DNA of 64,000 nucleotides from Alentia gelatinosa. Taxonomy: Eukaryota > Annelida > Polychaeta > Phyllodocida > Polynoidae. This document shows positions 57,501 to 62,896 of this stretch, in pieces. Position numbers and translations under genes: made by a program. Every line of letters begins with the position of its first letter. Within the stretch, counting starts at the first letter, position 1. The notes under the pieces are model-generated. The model was given only the letters and a program-made list of their open reading frames with translations. It did not search any database and was not told the origin of the DNA. The stretch lies in the NCBI GenBank assembly GCA_950022655.1, contig OX465589.1, forward strand, positions 23,500,126-23,564,125. Reading direction: 5' to 3'.

Positions 57501-57922
57501 CCTTGGGTAGTATACATAAGTTAGTCCACCCCCAGAATGTGGTGTAAGCATAGAGTGTACGGCCACAGGTATATAGGAATCAAGGCTTCATCATAGTATC
57601 GCTATGTTTACTTCTACGTATTAAGAAATTAAGTGAATTTCCACTCACTATGGTCAGAAGATTGTTGCAATGTTCAACGTTTTGGATATATTTTCAGAGC
57701 GGTTTCCGGCCTTTGCCAGAATGGGGTCCAGCTCTAGCTGAAGACAGAACGGGAATTTACGCTCCTCCCAAGACAGAGATGAATGAAGCCTCCAGTGCAG
57801 CCTCAGGAACAATGGTGGAAAAACCGGCATACTTGCCAGATGGACAAGACAACAAGGCCTTCAGTACTCAAGAGACATCCTTCCAGGTGGCAGAGCCGAC
57901 AGTGTTAACACAGAGATTCTAG
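33575..57922 (+). CDS. SLC6-family Na+/Cl- dependent transporter, gene 2 (first exon not found)
   Basis: Exons: 33575-33755, 35444-35578, 38570-38728, 39503-39569, 47172-47304, 49172-49306, 49973-50076, 50514-50638, 51478-51590, 52901-53038, 53564-53663, 54498-54598, 55233-55403, 57698-57922. All junctions are GT-AG and phases match gene 1 exactly; nine exon lengths are identical. The 628 visible residues start in phase 0, so an upstream exon must supply Met, as in gene 1. TM1 has [13 protein letters not shown] with Gly in the Asp position of monoamine transporters. TM3 keeps the YY pair ([10 protein letters not shown]). TM6 has NQIFYSLG and TM7 CINCGTSIY, so chloride- and sodium-site Gln, Ser and Asn are kept. 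The extracellular loop has Cys-x8-Cys and NST and NKT sequons. TM6-7 reads SFNKFSNN where the family has SYNKF. The tail ends LTQRF. It is a plasma-membrane symporter with an unresolved substrate. Introns are swollen by repeats, including the YR element in the intron 39570-47171. Confidence 0.9.
34021..34325 (+). repeat. Double-palindrome repeat, family 3
   Basis: It starts TTTATCCTACCCCTAATATA, has TATGCCACTAGTGGCATAC in module A and GGGTAGGATAAAATC at the junction. The hairpin arms TTTTAATCTTGGCCACCG and CGGTGGCCAAGATTAAA flank the apex CACTCGGCTTCGCCTCATG. It lies in the first intron visible in gene 2. Confidence 0.85.
34448..34625. mobile_element. pogo-like MITE, TA target duplication
   Basis: The ends CAGAAGAACCCCACCTAACG and the complement of CGCTTACGCTGGGTTCTACTG are inverted and flanked by TA on each side. 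The interior repeats GCGTAAGCGG units. The tip CAGTAGAACCC resembles Tigger/pogo-type termini. Degraded relatives are at about 50832-50901 and possibly 28876-29000. Confidence 0.65.
36064..36457 (+). repeat. Double-palindrome repeat, divergent family
   Basis: Module A runs TTTATCCTACCCCTCATAC to GGGTAGGATAAAACC and includes TCCATAGACTTAAC and a TATGCCACGGGTGACATA palindrome. Module B has arms TATAATTGTTTACATGACA and GCCATATAAACAATTATA, with apex CACTCAGCTCCCCTTCGTG. The layout is the same as families 2 and 3 but the arms are different. Confidence 0.7.
36729..37364 (-). repeat. Double-palindrome repeat, family 4, interrupted
   Basis: The sequence AGAGGAAACCTATGAGAGTT to GTCTGAGCT, then (after the insert at 36765-37104) GTATCCCATCGAGTTTGAA to GGGGTGAGATAAA matches 27449-27740 from end to end. 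The apex is AATTCACAAGGCGAAGCCGC. The uninterrupted copy gives the empty site for the insert. Confidence 0.82.
36765..37104 (+). repeat. Double-palindrome repeat, family 6, inserted in a family-4 copy
   Basis: Module A runs TTATTATCCACCTAATACAA to AGGTGGATAATAAA. Module B has arms GACTGGTTTCAGATAAAAGC and CTTGTATCTGAAACCAGTC, with GGCCGTATGCTCC inside and an apex containing TATTACTACGCGTCAAC (type B). It ends ATATTGTGTATG. Comparison with 27449-27740 defines both boundaries to within a few bases. A rearranged relative lies at about 37370-37690. Confidence 0.78.
37766..38373 (-). repeat. Double-palindrome repeat with an enlarged loop
   Basis: Arms near 37766 (AGAAGGAAACCCACGAGATG) and near 38230 (complement, ending ATCGATTGGGTTTCTG) pair, the left arm also containing AATTCACGAAGCGAAGCTGA (the apex motif). 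A short module follows, TTTATCTCACCCCGTACAA to GGGGTGAGATAAA, with TAATGTTAAGCC near its end. Extra sequence at about 37880-38160, including the palindrome GACGTGTATATCACGTGAC, has been added in the loop. Confidence 0.6.
38776..39085 (+). repeat. Dispersed repeat, uninterrupted copy
   Basis: It aligns with both halves of 30276-31010 and lacks the TTAA-flanked insert. It lies just after exon 4 of gene 2 and is of unknown class. Confidence 0.6.
39753..40038 (-). repeat. Double-palindrome repeat, family 2
   Basis: AATATCAAGAGACGTTACG opens the hairpin module (arms around ACACATTTTGTTGGCTCC and GGAGCCAACAAAATGAGTG, apex CACGAGTCGAAGACGAGTG). The short module runs TTTTATCCTACCCCG to TTAGTGGTAGGATAAA. 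It is in gene 2 intron 5 upstream of the YR element. Confidence 0.83.
41000..41280. repeat. GC-rich low-complexity block with a 20-G run
   Basis: Repeated CCGCC/CGCCC units (41120-41160) and CCACCCC stretches are followed by an uninterrupted G-run at 41257-41276. Frames across it translate to proline- or glycine-rich sequence and are not genes. Confidence 0.8.
41553..41736 (+). repeat. A1 repeat of YR copy 2
   Basis: This 184-bp stretch begins GGTTGCCCATGGCCTTTGG, contains the palindromic CAGGGGTGGTCATTGCC/CCCCCCTG, and recurs as the first 184 bp of A2 at 46459-46642 with one or two differences (for example C to G at the GGCC.CAC site). Confidence 0.95.
41851..43065 (+). pseudogene. gag-like ORF of YR copy 2 with one in-frame TAG
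   Basis: One continuous frame of 404 codons starts at ATG 41851 and ends at TAG 43063-43065, broken only by TAG at 42418-42420. Residues about 60-100 form coiled-coil heptads ([18 protein letters not shown]). After the TAG comes an alpha-helical region ([16 protein letters not shown]), then a Cys/His cluster, [16 protein letters not shown], and CGHSVHAC, typical of DIRS/Ngaro Gag zinc-binding regions. Gag would package the element RNA. The TAG could be a point lesion or a programmed readthrough; the window cannot tell, as copy 1 lacks this part. Confidence 0.8.
43035..43041 (+). promoter_or_regulatory. Candidate -1 ribosomal frameshift site (gag to pol)
   Basis: Gag codons TCA AAA AAC contain A AAA AAC in slippery phase. 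A -1 slip enters the frame that is open from here through RT and RNase H (43041 onward). The stem CGCGCC/GGCGCG starts about 8 nt downstream (roughly 43049-43075) and could act as the stimulatory structure. Copy 1 keeps the heptamer in the same phase at 236-242. Confidence 0.65.
43041..45971 (+). CDS. pol: reverse transcriptase and RNase H of YR copy 2
   Basis: The frame lies -1 to gag, is open through the gag end and probably starts by frameshift, since no ATG opens it. RT shows [11 protein letters not shown], the block A aspartate in [23 protein letters not shown], the catalytic MYLDDLMIL and the connection TWLGIEI. RNase H shows ITVDACLSG (Asp), ELEALNTIY (Glu), FCDNLGT (Asp) and ADALSRAHL (Asp). 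The domains end near 45070. The frame stays open to 45971 across the recombinase gene, where its translation is Pro/Gly/Arg-rich and probably meaningless; copy 1 stops soon after RNase H. The product copies element RNA into DNA. Confidence 0.9.
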   Translation, partial: RAGRAPPVDEARNKDERGAGRTECCVTNPAPPRDVIDHVTPSARGRGAEINNNIDGGNTLPEEIPPFPAAAAAPGTVGDDGLSRLPGVSVSAPGRDQESNTPDFKALRDVCETGVHREGVRTDPLAFKQHRRETWPEFTAVGPARHAEIYRTVRDTGIPNALGARVEVPSDLNLPAWDHYLGHVEEAQELLGFLRYGFPLGYLGPESDTRGVANHPSATSHPVQVEKFLGKEAGFTNMMGPFAEPPFSPWCHVSPLMTREKRGTDDRRIITDMTFPRECSVNSFIIKNSVYGLEREHGLPTVDEFVAKLVKAGTSAYMSSIDVSRAYKNFRCNPLDWPLLCFTWEGGHYCDTAMPFGARASSYHMQCVAEAIVGILSSKGVTAAMYLDDLMILSEDRGKAAEDFRIARDLFSELGLPEARNKAQEPSQTVTWLGIEIDARAMTLSIPTAKLEDIRGHVSAVAKHRTLTKRQLQSVLGRILHVARCIRPARAFVSKLLEALRGMRGFYMNINSEMRQDLDWFVKFARGWNGRALIPRGPPTRRITVDACLSGVGGTDGRFSYSGQVCPVFDPVECISELEALNTIYALHTFITDRDRGSRIEVFCDNLGTVQTLNSGRARNPVLAECARQAWMVQARLQVELVFSHIPGVQNVIADALSRAHLSRTEYDKATSLIHIHELYPIVPCTHASFVPVLRLFCRSGASLTPGEGICEAVRGACPRYARKPAIRSHHLPGVLQPDESGPPGTDREPDHVVPGIRGRPRPLAGHGRQPVIARPGTPPTDGGGRAANRGSPGEACPRGHEEKQAVRAKREGPHTNGCVQGGPRCPDGIAPPYGNEGGHAAHFLRGPTAGGGGAAVGSGIRPGSEPHSRGRGPRPPAPHYHHQGGQKSSIHRATESDAPRGRGRYPGVPGRRGSRPTTGGPYGFTAGPVSDTARWDDHHITGYDQRMGPPPTGHRPNGEDIHPPQPQEGRCHSGL
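45070..46104 (+). CDS. Tyrosine recombinase of YR copy 2
   Basis: The 344-residue frame from ATG 45070 lies +1 to pol. The N-terminal part ([20 protein letters not shown] through [20 protein letters not shown]) resembles the SAM-like core-binding domain. The catalytic domain has Arg173 (AALRQGEV), His289 and Arg292 (HSLRKAAAT), the Trp315 block (GGWRSQAH) and the nucleophile Tyr323. It would integrate the circular cDNA at the target. All catalytic residues are present and there is no stop, so it may be functional. It overlaps the open pol frame for 900 bp. Confidence 0.92.
   Translation: MSCTLSYRVPMPLLYPYSVSSADRALLLLQAKASARQSEARAPGTLANQRSAVTTYLAFCNRMRADPRAPTVSLITSYLEYVADHAPSPATVANQLSHVRAHLRLTGGDVRPTEDHRVKRALEGMRRNKLYVPNVKAPIPMDVFRAVLDALTGSPLHTAMRAGMLLIFYAALRQGEVAPQSARAFDPARNLTRGDVVLGRRHLTITIKAAKNLQYIGQQKVMRLEAADDIRVCPVDAVRGLLRAAPTVSLRDPFLTLPDGTTITSRVMTNEWDRLLQATGQTVKTYTLHSLRKAAATQAFEAGIPELNIQRYGGWRSQAHRDYIKVSDQETVNKSLIESLSFKK
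46152..46993 (+). repeat. B1-A2-B2 right end of YR copy 2
   Basis: B1 46152-46458 and B2 46687-46993 are 307 bp each, begin GGCTATTTCTATTATTTTA and end TGGGGTAATG. A2 is 46459-46686. B contains an internal duplication of about 78 bp (ATCACAATTGACAAACACAT) and an AATAAA poly(A) signal near its end (AAATAAAATTTTA). Confidence 0.95.
47803..47949. repeat. Long hairpin repeat in gene 2 intron 6
   Basis: Arms AGAAAACGTAGTGACTGAGC and GCTCAGTAACCACGTTTTCT pair, with an inner stem CATTTGATGAAAAAATGCGG/CCGTATTTTTTCATCAAATG. The centre is CCTCTAGCCTGCGGCATC. It is about 147 bp with few mismatches. Confidence 0.8.
49307..52138. other. Gene 2 introns without named repeats
   Basis: Apart from exons at 49973-50076, 50514-50638 and 51478-51590 this stretch is AT-rich intron. 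A fragment of the pogo-like MITE (ACACCCTGCATAAGTGGACA to GGTTTTACTGTGA) sits at about 50832-50901. Confidence 0.4.
52139..52665. repeat. Inverted GGGTCGAGTT arrays flanking a telomere-like core
   Basis: The left side (52139-52275) has several GAACTCGACCCG units. The right side (52555-52660) has GGGTCGAGTTCTCC units in the opposite sense. The outermost parts, CGGTTACTCGATAG...ACTGGAGAACTCGACCC and GGGTCGAGTTCTCCAGTAAC, are inverted. Between them, 52396-52456 carries degenerate CCCTAA-type repeats (AACCCTAACCCTAGCCCTA). It lies in gene 2 intron 10. Confidence 0.75.
53202..53476. mobile_element. MITE, 275 bp, TCA target duplication, in gene 2 intron 11
   Basis: It is the second copy of the MITE at 7761-8041, sharing ATGTCTAGACAT, TGGTCAACTG and TTTGATTTTTTATCGG blocks. 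The ends GGCCTGGCTTCAACCTA and the complement of TAGGTGGACGCCGGGCC are flanked by TCA. It ends 87 bp before the next exon. Confidence 0.83.
54158..54451 (+). repeat. Double-palindrome repeat, family 4
   Basis: The short module comes first (TTGACTCACCCTGG to AGGGTGAGATAAA, with TTGACTTAACATTTGG), then the hairpin module with arms AAGTTTAGGATCAGAGCTCG and the complement TACGAGCTCTAATCCTAAGC, apex CTGTTTCGCCTTGTGAATT. It ends 46 bp before exon 54498-54598. Confidence 0.78.
54771..55076 (+). repeat. Double-palindrome repeat, family 3
   Basis: TTTATCCTACCCCTAATATAA, ATAGGCTTAACATTG, TATGCCACTAGTGGCATAC, GGGTAGGATAAAATC, arms TTTTAATTGTGGCCACAG and GGTGGCCAAGATTAAAA, apex CACTAGGCTTCGCCTCATG, end CAGTTTTACGATA: the full family-3 layout. 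Confidence 0.85.
55418..55698 (+). repeat. Double-palindrome repeat, family 2
   Basis: It begins only 14 bp after the end of exon 55233-55403 with TTTATCCTACCCCTAATATA, contains CGCCATAGGCTTAACATG, GGGGTAGGATAAAATC, arms CACTCATTGTGTTGGCTCC and GGAGCCAACAAAATGTGTG, and apex CACTCGTCTTCGACTCTTG. Confidence 0.85.
55699..56198 (+). repeat. Double-palindrome repeat, family 5, longer copy
   Basis: It starts TTATCTCACCCCTAATAAAA with CCATGGGTTTAACATTG, then (56030 onward) GGGGCGAGATAAAAACAGAA joined to the hairpin CAACTCGTTTCGGTCAAAGA, apex CACTCGGCTGTCGCCTCGTT, ending near GTTGGTTTCTTCTTT as in 7439-7714. A nested module with GGGGTAGGATAAA sits at about 55790-56020. It directly abuts the previous repeat. 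Confidence 0.65.
56376..56980. mobile_element. MITE pair with CCTATAAGACACCGA ends at TTAA
   Basis: The outer ends TTAAGCCTATAAGACACCGA and TCGGTGTCTTATAGGCTTAA are perfect inverted repeats. An inner TTGGTGTCTTATA directly followed by CCTATAAGACACCGA at 56451-56478 shows a smaller palindromic unit (56379-56464) next to or inside a larger one. CGGGTCGG-type motifs recur. Either TTAA or a 3-bp sequence could be the target duplication. Confidence 0.7.
57215..57282. repeat. Short hairpin
   Basis: GTGAAAGAAAGTCAAA pairs with TTTTGACTTTCTTTCAC, with an inner AGGCCTTGG/CCAAGCCTT pair. Gene 2 last intron. Confidence 0.6.
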
Positions 57923-59881
57923 ATCCTTTCTCCATTAAGTATCGTATATATTCTATGGCAATTGTAGCAGTGGTATCGATATAGCATCTATTTCTAGCTT
58001 ATAATACTCATTCTAAAAATCCATCAGATTGTAACTATATTAACTTCATATATATCATCTGTTATACATCATTTGTTATTTAGATATGAAACTATGACTT
58101 GTCTAATCATACTAATCTGACGAATATTCATTCAATGATATGTGTGATTTAATCGACTGAATAGTCTCATCTTGATTAGAATTCGACTACCTATGCACTC
58201 AGAAATATTTGTTGTGGATAACTCCATTGACCAATCAGAGATAACCTCTTATAAAACCATGACACCAGAATACGTTGAAGTATTCTTGCGTGGGGACATG
58301 TTTGTAAAACTTTTGATCAGACATAACAGGTAAAGTGTTCCTTTGCTCAGCGAGTAATGCATCGTCAGCCCATAACCAGGTGATGCCCGGAGGCATTATC
58401 GTTTGTTCGAGATCACTGTTTTTATAAGGAAACAAACGACCAATAAACGGGAAAATTTCCCACAACGTAGTTGTAACATGTGTAAGAGTTCTTGGTAAAA
58501 CAAATGATATCATTAAGAACGTTACGTCATATCAAAGTATGAATCCTTATGATAATTAGCAAAAGTAGTAATTATATAGAACGTCCTGACCATGCTGTAC
58601 AATTCACAGAACGAGATGGTAATTTACGGTTTGTACGGAACGAGGCATTTATGCCGAGTTCCGTACAAACCGTAAATTATCATCGAGTTCTGTGACTTGT
58701 ACAAGCATGGTTGGACGTTATATATTTACTGTATACCCAAAATTTTTTAAATAATCATTAATTTGATTTTTAACAACCGATATGTTAATAAACGTGTATG
58801 GCAAGGTGGTCCGTATTTTAGTGTACGGACCGGCGGTCCGTTCAGTATTTTTACGTAACAGTTTGTTTTCCGTATGCACTATTTTCCGTATGCCCCCCCC
58901 CCCCCCCCCGGAGTATAGGCTACAACGTATCCGTATACGCCGGGTATATCCATATACACTCCCTGGGTTTTCTAAGGACACTTTGCATTAAATGGATGAT
59001 ACAGCCTTATCCCCGCCAGTGTCATTTTGACGAAGATAGACTTTTATGAACGATGTACTCCCCAACGAACGCCGCTCCTTGGGTACATTTATCGGAGACG
59101 AAATCCTAACCATTTCAGATATTCTATGATGGATATTGATTGACAACGGAAACCTTGTCTATGAGACGGGGCACGATATAAGTCGCATACCAATGATTGT
59201 AGTAAAATACACGCTTATTGAAATTTCCTTGTAAAATAACGTTAATGACGTTAACTAATCGCCTATGGGAGTACTAAAGAGGATGGTTGGTAAGTCGTGT
59301 ATTATTGCTGTTATAAGATGCTATTGTACATTTATAGAGTATTCTATCTATATGAATCAACAACGCGGTATCTTTGAATAAAATCACACAAGGTTTTTAA
59401 TTCTTTAGAGAATTGCAGATTTTTCTTTTCACTGGTCAAAGCTTCATTTCCACGAGGAATCCATATAGAGCCCGAGTAACGCCAGCAGCTGAAAGATGGA
59501 TGTACAGATTGTTTGTTCTTGCTTACCAGTAGAAATAGACAGGTAACATGAAAATATTCATAAAACACAAGACCACACTAAAGCGTTCATGCATCTAGTT
59601 TCATCAAAGAAATTCACGTTAGTCCAAATTGAGTGGGAAAATGCGAAAATGGCATAGGACTTTCAAAGGGAGTGTGTGGGGGGGGGGGGGGGGCATGAAG
59701 ATTTCTACATAAACCAGCAACTTAGTATTCTATGAAAATTTACTTTGAAAGCGGCAAAATATAAGAATCTTGAACGTTCGCGGAGGGCCCTATGGACCTA
59801 TAAATATATCATTTAGCCGTTCTAAGGTTGTAGGAAAACGGAATACTCACCATTATCCGGCTACTTTGTCTTGTGAAGACC
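57923..59881. other. Gene 2 3' flank and intergenic
   Basis: Besides the hairpin at 58574-58724 and part of a family-6-like module at about 58940-58995 (TTTCTAAGGACACTTTGCAT), it has a 17-C run (58893-58909) and a 16-G run (59678-59693). No clear AATAAA close to the gene 2 stop was seen. Confidence 0.4.
58574..58724. repeat. Long near-perfect hairpin
   Basis: ATATAGAACGTCCTGACCAT pairs with the complement ending GGTTGGACGTTATAT, and GGTAATTTACGGTTTGTACG with CGTACAAACCGTAAATTATC. The apex is GAGGCATTTATGCCGA. The stem is about 65 bp with a few mismatches. Confidence 0.85.
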
Positions 59882-60082
59882 TCAGTCCCAATTATGTCCG
59901 TATCTACGACCGTAGCCGCCATAACCGCCATACCTGCCACCGTATCCACCACGGTACCCGCCATATCCGCCGCCATATCTGGCGCCATGCGTGCCGTATC
60001 CTAGGAAGTCGTCATCGTCGGCGGTGACCATGGCAACCGTTGCCAGGGCGACGAGGAGGAGGACAAACACTGCCTTGTACAT
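59882..60082 (-). CDS. Secreted Gly/Tyr-rich short peptide (66 aa)
   Basis: The ATG is at 60082-60080 and TGA at 59884-59882. Residues 1-21 (MYKAVFVLLLVALATVAMVT and Ala21) are a clear signal peptide. Then comes an Asp run (DDDD, 22-26 region) and a mature part built from GGY/RYGG repeats ending YGHNWD. Such peptides are common in invertebrate secretions, shell or cuticle matrices and among Gly-rich antimicrobial peptides; which applies here is not decidable. I chose this Met because it opens the signal peptide and lies about 45 nt after the expected start site of the TATA box at 60155-60162; an in-frame Met farther upstream would precede the promoter. A single exon. Confidence 0.8.
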   Translation of the reverse strand: MYKAVFVLLLVALATVAMVTADDDDFLGYGTHGARYGGGYGGYRGGYGGRYGGYGGYGRRYGHNWD

Positions 60083-60154
60083 GATGAGAAATGGTGCGTG
60101 GTGCTGTGTGGTCAGAGGAGTGAGTTCTGGTGACGAGAATGGTGGCAGACGACA

Positions 60155-60162
60155 TTTATATA
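60155..60162 (-). promoter_or_regulatory. TATA box of the Gly/Tyr-rich peptide gene
   Basis: On the minus strand it reads TATATAAA within ATCTATATAAATG, 73-80 bp upstream of the start codon. A start site about 30 bp downstream gives a 5' UTR of about 45 nt. Confidence 0.65.
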
Positions 60163-60242
60163 GATCCAGCCGACCGGTAATCAGCTCCGTACTGTATAAT
60201 GCTACATGGACGATGAAATGCCACAGGAATGGTCGCAACTAG

Positions 60243-62121
60243 AACTACTGAGAACAGTAACATTGTGGTCTGACAGGTACATCACAACAATAGGGTGGAG
60301 GTGGATGTTAGCTTCTTACATTTCTTGAACGTCTTGGTCCTCTTCTGTATTGGTGTGGGATGAAAAACAGAGCGAAGGAATGCACTTGGTATACTGATCT
60401 TTCCGAATTTCTTCATATCAAACCAACGGGTTTCTTTCCTTTTCTGAAGGATTATTCCTCAAACTGTTTCCACAGTGATGACAATTGACTCTACATGAAA
60501 TGACAATTCAACCAATGGCTAATGTTGGAATATATACCGGAACGTTGCATAAGAACTCAGCACAAATGCAATATTATGTTATAAAAACAAAAAAGGTACT
60601 ATTAAGAAATATCTTTATGTACGGGCAAAGTTCTACGGGGAAAACTGCCTTTATGAAACAACCAGCTGACAAAAAGCCTCAATTCAGAATATATCTCACT
60701 TAATGTTTATATATCGGAAGAAACCATCAAGACAACATAGCAGGGTATATGTATGTAGGTTTATATGTATGTATATAAACTGGATATCCCCCTTAATGAA
60801 TTGATTCAATGCAAAAAGCACGTTAACGAAAAGCTAATTCAAATTGTTTATTATCATCAAGAGGTTAATGTAACCTTTGGAAGCTCTTTTCTAATTCATT
60901 TCTTGCTCATGTTTGTGAAATGCATACCAGGATATATCTATATGAAAATCTGTAAAACATATTGTACTCAATGACATTATAAAAGTGAATGTCTTTATAA
61001 TAGCATAGTGCACACCGGAAAAACATCCCAAGAGACCTCGCATTTGTTCTTTGCTGGATCATCGGTTCCTACCTTTTTTTTTTTATTAAGGTATGTGATT
61101 GCCACTCTAGCCACTGTCTAGTTGGTTCGGCAATGTTGATAAGATTTTATTCTTTCCTGATCCTGGAATAATAGTTACATATAATTGAGGTATAGTTGAG
61201 CTAATTAATGTTGAGATGCTATTTGAGTGCTGGCGAGACTGCCAGGAGATGAGAAATACGTGTATACCTGTGACGGGACCTGGACGTCAAAAAACCACGC
61301 CGGATTGAAATGAGTAACCTACAGGTATAAATGCGTTGATTAAGGTTTAATGAGGTTTTCATTATCAAGTATGTGTTTGCTCAATGTGAAGCCCTGTTCT
61401 CATGGAGGCGTGTGGATTCTAGACTGATACGTCCTTAGATAACAATAACGAAGTGGTGCTAATGATTCGCCAGACACAGTAGGGAGTATAGACTAAGGCT
61501 CAGTTACTAATTATACACGTGAATAGCAGTATATAAAACCCATAGACTTTGGGCAATCTTTTTCGTTCTGGAATCATCACAGCAATAAATCATCACTTGC
61601 CTTTTAGAATCATTGATAGATACTACCTTGCATCATGTCCGACAAGAATCGCAATCCTGTTCCGGGGGGTTTTAAACATGACCAGTGCCTGGCACCAAGA
61701 TGTGGTCGGGGGAAGTAGGGCAATATGTATAGATAGAGTGCCAAGTCTCTGTGTTTCTCTGCAAATGACACCCAGGAACGGATTGCTGTGTCAATGACAA
61801 AGAATAACATTCAGATGATATGCACCTTCTGTGGCATAAAATATGTTTGGTTAGGCACCTGAAGGCTATTTCTGACAAAAATAAAAAATCATGTTGTATA
61901 TTTATACAATAAAGATGGGAACATATATCTATGGGAAAATCTTTAAAAAGGGGGAGACATTTGGAAGATTTCAAAGCTATTGGGAGTCTCCATCGCGCAA
62001 AGGTTAATCATGTCTGAGGAAGCTTTCTCCTTCCGCCACCATGCGGATGTCTGGCGTATCATTCCGTAGGGTTATGCTAATTGCGCACAGCGATACAGAG
62101 AGCTGATACTGGTTTTAACCC
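60243..62121. other. Intergenic, nothing recognised
   Basis: AT-rich, with short open frames that show no family motif, and no inverted or tandem repeats that I could confirm. Confidence 0.4.
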
Positions 62122-62430
62122 TTTATCATACCCCTAATATAAAATCCCTTAGGCTTAACAATAACATTGAGTTTTCGTATGCCACGCTGATGGGCATACG
62201 GAGTTTTATATGCCACTAGTGGCATACAGAATTGTTATCACGTAATATTCCAAAATCGAGGAGAAGGGGTAGGATAAAATAAACCCGATTCGTTTTAATC
62301 TTGGCCACCGCATGCCACGACTGGAGTTTTGGCTCCGGACATCACTCGACTTCGCCTCATGAAGTCACTATGCCAAATTTCAGTCGTGGCATACGGTGGC
62401 CAAGATTTAAGCTCATCCAGTTTTACGGTA
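62122..62430 (+). repeat. Double-palindrome repeat, family 3
   Basis: TTTATCATACCCCTAATAT, TTAGGCTTAACA, TATGCCACTAGTGGCATAC, GGGTAGGATAAAATAA, arms TTTTAATCTTGGCCACCG and CGGTGGCCAAGATTTAA, apex CACTCGACTTCGCCTCATG, end CCAGTTTTACGGT. Confidence 0.83.
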
Positions 62431-62896
62431 GACATATCTATTAGAGTCTCTCTACGGGGATGGGCGGATCCCCGAACCTTGTATCAGGCTCACGGTGTCT
62501 TAGTTTCATCAAAGACTTCTACACTGTAGACAGAATACAAAGCAGTTTGCCCAGCTGGGAAGATATCTGTTTTCACTCTTAGGACGAATGGTAAAGCAAT
62601 ATACCCGTGCGCGTATATCTAATAGTTAATTACCGCTGGTCTACGATATCAATACAACGTTACTGATTCGGGTTAATGCTAGTGCCAAACATACCTGGCA
62701 TAAAGTATGAATTCAATAATCAAATCTAATCACATCTCAATCCCCCTCCACCTATCGGCTTGGTTTTCTCCGTCCTCCTCCCCTCACATTAAATAAGATA
62801 ATTCTAATGATTCCTTTAGCCATCATGTGATGTCTTTAGGTGTCCTAATAAATATTTTGAAAAATTTGCGATAACGACAACCGCGATCATACCATT

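Noticed and set aside
60083..60238. N-terminal extension of the Gly/Tyr-rich peptide to an upstream Met
   Set aside because: The extension would cross the TATA box, and the internal Met opens an excellent signal peptide.
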